Positions 5,890 to 12,303 of a stretch of 14,420 bases of DNA are shown here, in pieces (within the stretch, counting starts at the first letter, position 1; each line of letters opens with the position of its first letter). The stretch comes from Pseudomonadota bacterium. GTDB taxonomy: Bacteria > Pseudomonadota > Alphaproteobacteria > Caulobacterales > Caulobacteraceae. Below the pieces are notes generated by a model. The model made no database searches. It was not told where the DNA came from and saw nothing but the letters and a program-made list of their open reading frames with translations. A program made the position numbers and the translations under genes. The stretch spans positions 1-14,420 of the forward strand of contig JAEZEZ010000103.1 of the NCBI GenBank assembly GCA_023432855.1, written 5' to 3'.

Positions 5890-6210
5890 ATGCGCGCCCT
5901 CACGATCGCCCTCGCCGCCGCGGCCACCCTCATTTCCGCCGGCACCGCTTCCGCCGACACCCGCGTGTCCGACAGCCAGTTCCTCGCCGTCGCCCGCTGC
6001 ACCGGCCTGGCCCAGGGCTCGGGCGGCGACGTCGCCGCCGGATACGAGAGCTTCTACAAGGAGCAGGGCAAGCGTCGCTCGAGCTTCATCTACGAGCAGG
6101 CTGAAAAGGCCCGCGCCAAGGCCCGGCATTCCGCCAAGATCGCGAATGACTCTCAACGGAACGTCTTCGCCGAAGAACTGGCCGGGACCTGCAGCGCCCT
6201 GAAGGGCTGA
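5890..6210 (+). CDS. Small secreted protein, 106 aa, function unknown
   Basis: A Sec signal peptide is evident (MRALTIALAAAATLISAGTA, likely cleavage after ASA at residue 22), giving a mature periplasmic or secreted protein of about 84 residues. The mature part is helical and basic, with FYKEQGKRRSSFIYEQAEKA and RAKARHSAKIAND. It has two cysteines, one near each end (ARCTGLAQ and AGTCSALKG), that could form a disulfide joining the two ends. I do not recognise the family. The start at 5890 is set by CAGGAG 9 bases upstream; the longer frame from 5788 runs through the promoter region and would destroy the signal peptide. It is a single-gene unit closed by a strong terminator. Confidence 0.85.
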   Translation: MRALTIALAAAATLISAGTASADTRVSDSQFLAVARCTGLAQGSGGDVAAGYESFYKEQGKRRSSFIYEQAEKARAKARHSAKIANDSQRNVFAEELAGTCSALKG

Positions 6211-6263
6211 CCCCGACAACAAGCGCCCACCAAGAGGCGCATCCTCCTCGAGACCTCCCCAGA

Positions 6264-6287
6264 CCCCGGCCTCAGGCCGGGGTTTTT
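6264..6287 (+). terminator. Rho-independent terminator after the small secreted protein
   Basis: CCCCGGCC and GGCCGGGG pair perfectly over 8 bp around the loop TCA and are followed directly by five T residues and then CCTTT. It is the most canonical terminator in the window. It lies about 54 bases past the stop at 6210 and before the crotonase gene. Confidence 0.9.
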
Positions 6288-6346
6288 CCTTTGGCGGACG
6301 CCCCAATGCCACTACTCAGGGTCGATAGCGGTTTCGGGAGGCGGCG

Positions 6347-7150
6347 ATGGCTGGAGACTTCATTGAGCTCAGGCGCCAGGGGCGCGTGGCGATCCTTACT
6401 CTCAACCGCCCCGACAAACTGAACGCCATGCCGGAGCCCGGCGACGGCGACGCCTTTCGCGCTTCCTGCGAGGCCGTCAGCGGTGACCCGGAGATCCGTT
6501 GTGTCGTGATGACGGGCGCCGGCCGGGCGTTCTCAGCGGGTGGCGACGTAAAGGCGATGCAGGCCCGCACCGAGCTGTTCGAAGGCGATGGCATCGCCAT
6601 CCGGGAACGCTACCGCCGCGTCGTCCACCGCCTGGTCCGGGCAGTCTACGAACTGGAGACGCCGCTGATCGCCGCCGTGAACGGGCCTGCGGTGGGACTG
6701 GGCTGCGACCTGGCGGGGCTGGCCGACATCCGGATTGCGTCCGACCGGGCCACGTTCGGCGTACCTTTCCTGAAGCTGGGCATCATCCCCGGCGACGGCG
6801 GGGCCTGGCTGCTGCCTCGGACCATCGGCTATGCCCGGGCGGCCGAGCTGCTGTTCACCGGCGACCTGATTGGCGCGGAGACCGCCGCCGAGTGGGGGCT
6901 GGTCAATCGAGTCGTCCCGCACGATCGGCTGATGGACGAGAGCATGGAACTGGCCGACCGGATCGCCAGCCAGCCCCCGCATGCCCTTCGCCTGGCCAAG
7001 GCCCTGCTGCGTCAGGGGCGCGAAGCGTCCTACGAGGCCATCCTGGAAATGTCGGCGGCGGCCCAAGCGTTGTCGCACCTGACCGAGGATCATCTCGAGG
7101 GCGTTACCGCCCACATCGAAAAGCGGCCGCCCGAGTTCCGGGGACGCTGA
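6347..7150 (+). CDS. Crotonase-superfamily protein (enoyl-CoA hydratase/isomerase-like)
   Basis: This 267-aa product has the full crotonase fold. RVAILTLNRPDKLNAM is at the N-terminus, AFSAGGDVKAM (residues 61-71) forms the first oxyanion-hole block, and AAVNGPAVGLGCDLAGLADI (109-128) the second. GIIPGDGGAWLLPRTIG and AAELLFTGDLI follow, and the protein ends in EKRPPEFRGR. It should act on an acyl-CoA thioester in the cytoplasm. The two glutamates of classical hydratases (E144 and E164 in the rat enzyme) are replaced by D121 and F141, so it is probably not an ordinary 2-enoyl-CoA hydratase. Isomerase or another crotonase chemistry is more likely. D150 in IPGDGG is a candidate acid. GGGAGG lies 5 bases before the ATG. 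It appears to be a stand-alone gene, with no other fatty-acid genes beside it. Confidence 0.93.
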   Translation: MAGDFIELRRQGRVAILTLNRPDKLNAMPEPGDGDAFRASCEAVSGDPEIRCVVMTGAGRAFSAGGDVKAMQARTELFEGDGIAIRERYRRVVHRLVRAVYELETPLIAAVNGPAVGLGCDLAGLADIRIASDRATFGVPFLKLGIIPGDGGAWLLPRTIGYARAAELLFTGDLIGAETAAEWGLVNRVVPHDRLMDESMELADRIASQPPHALRLAKALLRQGREASYEAILEMSAAAQALSHLTEDHLEGVTAHIEKRPPEFRGR

Positions 7151-7203
7151 CCCAGGCCGGCTCGGTTAAGGCCGGATTCACGTCACGGAAGAGTTACCGA
7201 CAC

Positions 7204-7229
7204 GCTGTCGATCGCCAGTAGTCGACAGC
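7204..7229. repeat. 8-bp inverted repeat upstream of the RTX gene
   Basis: GCTGTCGA (7204-7211) and TCGACAGC (7222-7229) are perfect inverted arms around 10 bases. The right arm contains TCGACAG, which fits a -35 TTGACGS at five of seven positions, 12 bases before TCTAGCTA (7241-7248), a poor -10. It may therefore be an operator over the RTX promoter. It may instead be a weak terminator of the crotonase gene, since it starts 54 bases past that stop, but it lacks a T-run. Confidence 0.45.
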
Positions 7230-7251
7230 CCCGCCACAGGTCTAGCTATCG

Positions 7252-7279
7252 CCGAACGCTGTTCTTTGAGCGCGTTCGG
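7252..7279 (+). repeat. Leader hairpin of the RTX gene, next to the ribosome binding site
   Basis: CCGAACGC (7252-7259) and GCGTTCGG (7272-7279) form a perfect 8-bp stem with a 12-base loop. The right arm runs into GGGAGGGG (7278-7285), the Shine-Dalgarno of the possible ATG at 7292. Folding would hinder initiation there but leave the GAGG (7310-7313) of the ATG at 7322 free. Confidence 0.5.
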
Positions 7280-7321
7280 GAGGGGCTCCGCATGGGAGCC
7301 CCCACAGGTGAGGGACATCCA

Positions 7322-9193
7322 ATGGCAGACATTTTCGGCACCCCCGGACCCGACGTGCTGGACGGCACGGAAGATCCCGATTTCATCTTCGGCGCGGACG
7401 GGGACGATACGATCAACGGTTACGGCGGCGATGACTCCATCAATGGCGGGAACGGCAATGATGTGATCGACGGCGGCGGCGGGAACGACCTGATCGTCGG
7501 CGGCGTCGGTGACGACACGCTCACCGGCGGGGATGGCGATGACGTGCTCCGATCCAGCATCGGCATCGACAGCTTCTTCGGCGGCGACGGCCTCGACCGG
7601 GTGAGCTTCTTCGACTACGCGGCCACCCAGGGCGCGTACGTTGACCTAGAGCTGCAGGTCATCTTCAACGACGGGCACGGCAACTTCGAGACGATGAGCT
7701 CGATCGAGAATCTCGGTCTCGGCACGCTGTTCGCGGACACTTTCCTGGGCAGCTCCGGCGCCAACTTCATCTGGGTCGGCGCCGGCGATCACGTCGAAGG
7801 GCGGGGCGGCGACGACAGCTTCTATGTGGACGAGGCCGGGTCCTACCTGGACGGCGGCGACGGTGTCGACACGATCACCTGGCTGACCCAGCAGCGTGCG
7901 GTGGACGGCGGTGGCTTCCTGACCACCGAATTCACTGATCTCGGGTATGAGGTGAACCTGTCCGCCGGCTACATCTTCGACCCCTGGGGGGGCTTCGGAT
8001 CCATCGCCAACATCGAGAACGTGAATGGCTCCGAGGGAGACGACGCACTCATCGGGGATGACGGCGACAATGTGCTGAACGGCGCCGGCGGCCACGACCT
8101 TCTGCTCGGCGGCGGCGGCGCAGACACCATGGACGGGGGCGACGGCGACGACTTCGTGCGCGGCGAGGCGGGCGACGACGTCCTGTCGGGCGGCGCGGGC
8201 GACGATCAGTTGCGCGGTTCGGCCGGCGTCGACAGCTTCGACGGGGGCGACGGTTTCGACCGCATCAGCTTCTTCCACGTCGACGCCACCCAGGGCGTGA
8301 TCGCGGACCTGAACACCGGGACGATTTCGAACGACGGGTACGGCAATGCCGAGACCTTCACCTCGATCGAGGCGCTGGGCGGCCATACACGGTTCGCCGA
8401 TATCTTCTATGGCGATGACAACGACAACCTCTTCCTAGTCGGCGGCGGCGACACCCTCTACGCAGGCGGCGGCAACGACGAGATTCAGGTCGATGATGCG
8501 CCTGCGCTGATCGACGGCGGGGACGGGATCGACACCATTACGCAGTTCACCCAGTCACAACTGGTCGACGTCGACGGCGACGGCATCGCAGAGTTCGAGA
8601 CGACGACCAACGGGGTCGTCGTGAACCTGAACACGGGCCTGATCGTCGACGACGGGTTCGGCGGGTCCGGAACCATCATCGGCATCGAGAACGTCGGCGG
8701 CAGCGGGGGAGACGACAAGATCACCGGCGACGCGAACGACAATGTCCTGACCGGACTTGGCGGCGGGGACCTGCTGAAGGGCGCCGGCGGCGACGATACC
8801 CTCGTCGGCGGCGAGGGGGACGACCGGCTTCAGGGCGGCGGCGGCGCCGACGTCATTGACGGCGGCGCCGGCAAGGACAACCTCCAGGGTGACGGGGGCG
8901 CCGACACGCTGTTCGACGGTTCGGGCAACGACACCATGACCGGCGGCGCAGGGAAGGACACCTTCTTCTGGAGCGGCGACGGCAAGGACCGGATCACCGA
9001 CTTCGAGGACGGCAAGGACAAGATCTTCCTGTCCGGCATCGAAGGGGTCGACTCTTTCGCCGACCTCGTGATCACCACGACGGCCGACGGTTGGGTCCGG
9101 ATAAGCTATGGCGACGGCAGCGACACCCTGATCCTGACCGGCATCACCTCGAGCCAGATCACCGGCGCCGACTTCATCTTCGGCGGCGGGTGA
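7322..9193 (+). CDS. RTX-type calcium-binding protein, type I secretion substrate
   Basis: This 623-aa acidic, Gly/Asp-rich protein carries many nonapeptides of the GGxGxDxUx type (GDGDDTINGYGGDDSINGGN, then NDVIDGGGGNDLIVGG). These form calcium-binding parallel beta-rolls once outside the cell. Three repeat blocks (about residues 10-80, 235-305 and 460-545) alternate with non-RTX inserts. Residues 73-272 and 294-493 are a tandem duplication with an offset of about 221. The C-terminal 75 residues (GAGKDTFFWSGDGKDRITDF to ADFIFGGG) resemble the peptidase M10 C-terminal region and should hold the uncleaved type I secretion signal. There is no N-terminal signal and no catalytic domain, so it is probably structural or adhesive. 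I chose the ATG at 7322 (GAGG upstream, typical MADIFGT start); the ATG at 7292 has an equally strong Shine-Dalgarno and would add 10 residues. Confidence 0.93.
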   Translation: MADIFGTPGPDVLDGTEDPDFIFGADGDDTINGYGGDDSINGGNGNDVIDGGGGNDLIVGGVGDDTLTGGDGDDVLRSSIGIDSFFGGDGLDRVSFFDYAATQGAYVDLELQVIFNDGHGNFETMSSIENLGLGTLFADTFLGSSGANFIWVGAGDHVEGRGGDDSFYVDEAGSYLDGGDGVDTITWLTQQRAVDGGGFLTTEFTDLGYEVNLSAGYIFDPWGGFGSIANIENVNGSEGDDALIGDDGDNVLNGAGGHDLLLGGGGADTMDGGDGDDFVRGEAGDDVLSGGAGDDQLRGSAGVDSFDGGDGFDRISFFHVDATQGVIADLNTGTISNDGYGNAETFTSIEALGGHTRFADIFYGDDNDNLFLVGGGDTLYAGGGNDEIQVDDAPALIDGGDGIDTITQFTQSQLVDVDGDGIAEFETTTNGVVVNLNTGLIVDDGFGGSGTIIGIENVGGSGGDDKITGDANDNVLTGLGGGDLLKGAGGDDTLVGGEGDDRLQGGGGADVIDGGAGKDNLQGDGGADTLFDGSGNDTMTGGAGKDTFFWSGDGKDRITDFEDGKDKIFLSGIEGVDSFADLVITTTADGWVRISYGDGSDTLILTGITSSQITGADFIFGGG

Positions 9194-9204
9194 GATCAAC
9201 GGAA

Positions 9205-9234
9205 AGCCGCCGCCGGTGGAAGCCGGCGGCGGTT
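9205..9234. terminator. Long GC hairpin between the convergent RTX and adaptor genes
   Basis: AGCCGCCGCCGG (9205-9216) and CCGGCGGCGGTT (9223-9234) pair over 12 bp with one G-T wobble around a 6-base loop. It starts 11 bases past the RTX stop at 9193, and the convergent adaptor gene ends at 9266. It probably ends the RTX transcript and may act in both directions, though there is no T-run on either side. Confidence 0.6.
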
Positions 9235-9265
9235 CCCCAACGCCTGCGGCGAACGCCGGGAAGGA

Positions 9266-10267
9266 TCAGGATTTCCGGGCCGGTGTCGCGCCGGCCGACG
9301 CCGGCGGCGTCCTTTTGACGCCGGCCCTCTGACCCGGCTTCATGAACTTCACGAGCACTCGCTGGCCGATGAGCAGCGGCGCGCCGTCGGCGCTGACCAC
9401 AACTTCCACCACGCGTTCGTCGGTGCGTTCGGAGGGGTCATCCGACTGCAGCTTGCGGGCGCCGAACACGGCGGCCCGGCGCAGCACTCGTCCGACGTAG
9501 ACCTTGGTCTCGTCCGCCTCGGGAACGATTTCTACCTCCTGGCCGATGCTGACCGAGGGAATGGCTCCCTCCACGATCTCGGCGCGGACGATCCGGGCGG
9601 AGTTGGGCTCCAGATCGAACATGTTCGAGACGTTCAGGGTCGAGGCGCCGGACCCGGGGTTGGCGTAGCGCCGCACGATGCGGCCGTCGGCGGGAGCACG
9701 GATTACGGTGAGCTCGAGATTGTACATGGCCTCGTTCAACCGTGCGCGCGCGGTGGCGACGCTGGCCTGTTGGGCCGCGATCTGGGCCTCCCAGTCACGG
9801 ATCTGATCCTGTTGCTGGTCGAGGCGCTGGCGGGCCACGAAGTTCTTGTCCGACAGCGCGACCAGCCGCTCGTACTCGCGACGCGCCGCGTCGAGCTTCA
9901 CCTGCATGACCCGTATCTGTGAGCTCGACTGCGCGACCTCCGCACGGGCGCGAGCGACCGACAGGCGCGCCTCGTCATCCTCCTGGCGGGCGAGGATCTG
10001 GCCCTTGGTGACCGTATCGCCCTCCTGGACATAGACCTCGCGGACCACCCCGCCACGGCGCGCCGCGACCTGGATGATGCCGCCCTCGACATCGGCCTTG
10101 CCATTGGCGATGGCGGCATAAGGCGTCGGCGGAGCGGCTTTGACGGCCGCTTCCTGGCGCGCCTTGGCGGCTTCCGCCTGCTTGCCCATGAACCAGAAGC
10201 CACCGCCCCCCAGCACTACGAGGGCGATCAAGATCCAGAACCAAGGACGACGGACAAATCCGAACAT
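9266..10267 (-). CDS. Membrane-fusion (periplasmic adaptor) protein of a DevBCA/MacAB-type exporter
   Basis: This 333-aa HlyD/DevB-type adaptor would link the inner-membrane ABC transporter to an outer-membrane TolC-like channel. A short cytoplasmic start and one transmembrane helix (about residues 9-27) precede the first half of the lipoyl domain (QVAARRGGVVREVYVQEGDT, with TVTKGQILARQED). A coiled-coil hairpin of about 85 residues follows (97-183, with QSSSQIRVMQVKLDAARREY and LDQQQDQIRDWEAQIAAQQA). The second lipoyl half (LTVIRAPADGRIVRR) and a beta-barrel domain come next, and the tail is Pro/Ala/Lys-rich. GGGGAAG lies just before the ATG, 9 bases behind the ATPase stop, so it is the last gene of the operon. 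No outer-membrane partner is in the window. Confidence 0.92.
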   Translation of the reverse strand: MFGFVRRPWFWILIALVVLGGGGFWFMGKQAEAAKARQEAAVKAAPPTPYAAIANGKADVEGGIIQVAARRGGVVREVYVQEGDTVTKGQILARQEDDEARLSVARARAEVAQSSSQIRVMQVKLDAARREYERLVALSDKNFVARQRLDQQQDQIRDWEAQIAAQQASVATARARLNEAMYNLELTVIRAPADGRIVRRYANPGSGASTLNVSNMFDLEPNSARIVRAEIVEGAIPSVSIGQEVEIVPEADETKVYVGRVLRRAAVFGARKLQSDDPSERTDERVVEVVVSADGAPLLIGQRVLVKFMKPGQRAGVKRTPPASAGATPARKS

Positions 10268-10276
10268 GACTTCCCC

Positions 10277-11020
10277 CTAGTGGCCCGCCGGCGCGTCGGG
10301 CGCGCCCTGGCCAGTGCGGACGTCATCCAGGATGCGTCCGTCTTCGATATGAATGATGCGGTCGGCGTACGGCTCGAGGCGAGGGTCGTGAGTCACCACG
10401 ACCACCGCCGAACCGTGCTGCTTGGCCGCGCGCTGCAGCAGGCCGATAACGACCATCCCGTTCTCTGTGTCGAGCGCGGATGTCGGTTCGTCGGCGAAGA
10501 GCAGCCGAGGCTCCTTGGCGAGGCAGCGGGCGATGGCGACCCGCTGCTTCTCCCCGCCGGATAGCTCGGAGGGGCGCTGGTTCACCCTGGGCCCCATACC
10601 GACCTCCTCGAGCGCGGCGCGGGCACGCTCGCGCGCCTGGCCCTTGGGCACGCCCTGGTACTTCAGGACCACCGCCACCTGTTCCAGCGCCGTTAGCGCC
10701 GGGAAGAGGTTGAACCCCTGGAAAATGAAACCGCAATTGTCGAGCCTGAACCGGTCGATCTTGCCCGACGATTTCTTCCAGAGGTCCTCGCCGAGCGCGA
10801 TGACCTTGCCCTCGTCAGGCCTCAGCAGGCCCGAAATGGCGGCGATCAGGGTCGACTTGCCGGAACCCGACGGGCCCATGACCATGGTCACCTCGCCATG
10901 GTTGCAGGCGAAGTCCAGGTGCTTGAGCACCTCGATATGCGTGCGGCCGGTCTTGAACCGCTTGGTCAGCCCTCGGGCGGTGAGCGCCGTGCCGTCTGCC
11001 GGGTGGATCATGGCGTTCAT
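10277..11020 (-). CDS. ABC transporter ATP-binding protein (DevA/MacB/LolD type)
   Basis: This 247-aa cytoplasmic ATPase drives the permease encoded upstream. All motifs are present: Walker A GPSGSGKS (residues 49-56), Q-loop Q101, signature LSGGEKQRVAIARCLA from residue 153, Walker B LLFADE with E178, D-loop SALD and the switch H211. The FIFQGFNLFPALTALEQVAV segment is typical of the LolD/MacB/DevA subfamily. The ATG at 11020 overlaps the TGA of the permease gene as ATGA, and there is no strong Shine-Dalgarno, so translation is coupled to the permease. A second ATG lies three codons in. The frame continues upstream to 11449, but that part overlaps the permease gene and has no family similarity. 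Confidence 0.95.
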   Translation of the reverse strand: MNAMIHPADGTALTARGLTKRFKTGRTHIEVLKHLDFACNHGEVTMVMGPSGSGKSTLIAAISGLLRPDEGKVIALGEDLWKKSSGKIDRFRLDNCGFIFQGFNLFPALTALEQVAVVLKYQGVPKGQARERARAALEEVGMGPRVNQRPSELSGGEKQRVAIARCLAKEPRLLFADEPTSALDTENGMVVIGLLQRAAKQHGSAVVVVTHDPRLEPYADRIIHIEDGRILDDVRTGQGAPDAPAGH

Positions 11021-12156
11021 CGCAGCAGATCCGCGGGCTGGCTCTGCTTCAGGACGCCGAGGGACAGGAGGCCAGACCCGACGGCGATGGCCAGAAGCAT
11101 GACGCTGACCAGGACGACAGACCACAGCGGGAATGCCATGGGCAGCCCCCCCATCATGGCCAGGAGCGACACGCCCCAGGTCAGCAGCGTCGTGGCTGCG
11201 AGGCCCGCTACGCCGACCCAGAAACTGAGCTCCATCACCACGCGCCGGAGCGACCCCATGGAGACGCCCAGGGCCCGGAGACTGGCGAACTCCTTGATGT
11301 TGGCGAAGATCGCTCCGCGAAGGGTCTGCCAGGTGATGGCCACGCCGATTAGAATGCCGAGGAAGAGCGAGAAGCCCAGCATGATGCCGATGAAGTTCTC
11401 CTTGAGCAGGGACTGTTCGTTGGCTTCCCCGAGCTCCTCGCGCGTCCATGCCCGATAGAGGCCATTGGCGCTGGCGTTCAGCTGATCGCGAACAATTTCG
11501 GACCGCTCGGGATTGCTGATCTTGACCATGAGAGGCCCGACCCTGGGCCCTTCGTCCGTCAGTCCGATCAGCTTGGCCGTCTGCCGCGACATGATCACCA
11601 TGGGCTGCATCATGTTGGGGTAACCGGAGATCACGGCCTTCACCTTTACGGTGCGCCCGTTCAGGGAAGCCTTGTCCCCCAGCTTCACCCCCAGCCGGGG
11701 CAGAGCCGTCTCATCCATGACCACGGCATAGGGCTCCGTCAGGGAAATGCGGGTCTGCTCGGTGAAGTCGGTCGGCAGCGTGACCGCGCCGGGGTCCGGA
11801 TCGACCACCATGGTCTGGACGAACTCACGCTTGCGCTTGCCGTCGGGCCCCGGCTGGTTTTGCCAGAGGGCGCCGCTGCCATCGAGGTTGGTCACCTCCA
11901 GCACCTCGGGGTGCATGTAGATCTGCGGCATGATCCGCCTGGGCACGCCTGCGCCGCCGCTGAAAAGCGCCTCGGCCTTGGGGGCGAGGATCATGATGTG
12001 GGCGGGAGACCGGTCGATGGTTGCCGTGAAGGCTCGGCCGATGCCCATGAACATGCCGACCTGGGCGAGCACCAGCAGACCCGAAAAAGCCAGCGCGACA
12101 ATCGCCGCCATGTAGCGGCGCCACTCATAGATCAGGGTCGAAAGTGCAAGCGACAT
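11017..12156 (-). CDS. FtsX-family ABC permease (DevC-like)
   Basis: This 379-aa inner-membrane permease has one N-terminal transmembrane helix (about residues 16-38). A periplasmic domain of about 210 residues follows, with substrate-contact or adaptor-docking segments such as DRSPAHIMILAPKAEALFSG and PAVVM-like VMDETALPRLGVKLGD. Three C-terminal helices (about 250-280, 303-330 and 338-370) form the FtsX domain, whose second loop carries the typical FANIKEFASLRALGVSMGSL. The topology and length match DevC, the permease of the heterocyst glycolipid exporter, more than MacB, which is fused to its ATPase. A role in export of a lipid, peptide or glycolipid from the inner membrane or periplasm is likely; the substrate cannot be read from the sequence. 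It is the first gene of the operon, and its Shine-Dalgarno is poor. Confidence 0.93.
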   Translation of the reverse strand: MSLALSTLIYEWRRYMAAIVALAFSGLLVLAQVGMFMGIGRAFTATIDRSPAHIMILAPKAEALFSGGAGVPRRIMPQIYMHPEVLEVTNLDGSGALWQNQPGPDGKRKREFVQTMVVDPDPGAVTLPTDFTEQTRISLTEPYAVVMDETALPRLGVKLGDKASLNGRTVKVKAVISGYPNMMQPMVIMSRQTAKLIGLTDEGPRVGPLMVKISNPERSEIVRDQLNASANGLYRAWTREELGEANEQSLLKENFIGIMLGFSLFLGILIGVAITWQTLRGAIFANIKEFASLRALGVSMGSLRRVVMELSFWVGVAGLAATTLLTWGVSLLAMMGGLPMAFPLWSVVLVSVMLLAIAVGSGLLSLGVLKQSQPADLLR

Positions 12157-12303
12157 GAGAGTTGGCCCCCGCCCCGTTACTGGGCCGTCAGACCGCCACG
12201 GCCTAATTAATTCGGGGTAAGCGTTTGATTGCGAACTGGCGCCGGACGTGTGCGGGGGCTACGAGACACGGCGATCTCAAGCTGTCGGGGGCAGTGCCGT
12301 TCC
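12157..12303. promoter_or_regulatory. Divergent intergenic region of the exporter operon and the S46 peptidase
   Basis: These 147 bases must hold the promoters of both divergent units. An AT-rich patch with the palindrome AATTAATT (12205-12212) lies about 50 bases upstream of the permease start and is the likely core. I found no element close to the Caulobacter-type consensus on either strand, which suggests a non-housekeeping sigma factor or an activator. Confidence 0.4.

Noticed and set aside
5788..6210. Longer form of the small secreted protein from the ATG at 5788.
   Set aside because: It passes through the AT-rich promoter region and buries the signal peptide; the ATG at 5890 has CAGGAG at a good distance.
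7254..7278. Second LexA box in GTTCTTTGAGCGCGTTC upstream of the RTX gene.
   Set aside because: The two GTTC copies are 9 bases apart, not 7, and are better explained as part of the inverted repeat.
7322..9193. Gly/Asp codon repeats as a CRISPR array or tandem DNA repeat.
   Set aside because: The periodicity is 27 bases, varies at third positions and encodes in-frame RTX nonapeptides; there are no unique spacers.
9266..10267. Adaptor gene as HlyD of a type I system for the RTX protein.
   Set aside because: Its operon partners are an FtsX-type permease and a free-standing ATPase, not an HlyB-type fused exporter.
10277..11449. A 390-aa form of the ATPase.
   Set aside because: The extra 143 residues overlap the permease in another frame and resemble no ATPase extension; the ATGA junction at 11020 gives the usual length.
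12205..12220. CtrA site (TTAA-N7-TTAA) in the AT-rich patch before the permease.
   Set aside because: The second half reads TAAG instead of TTAA, so the match is too poor.
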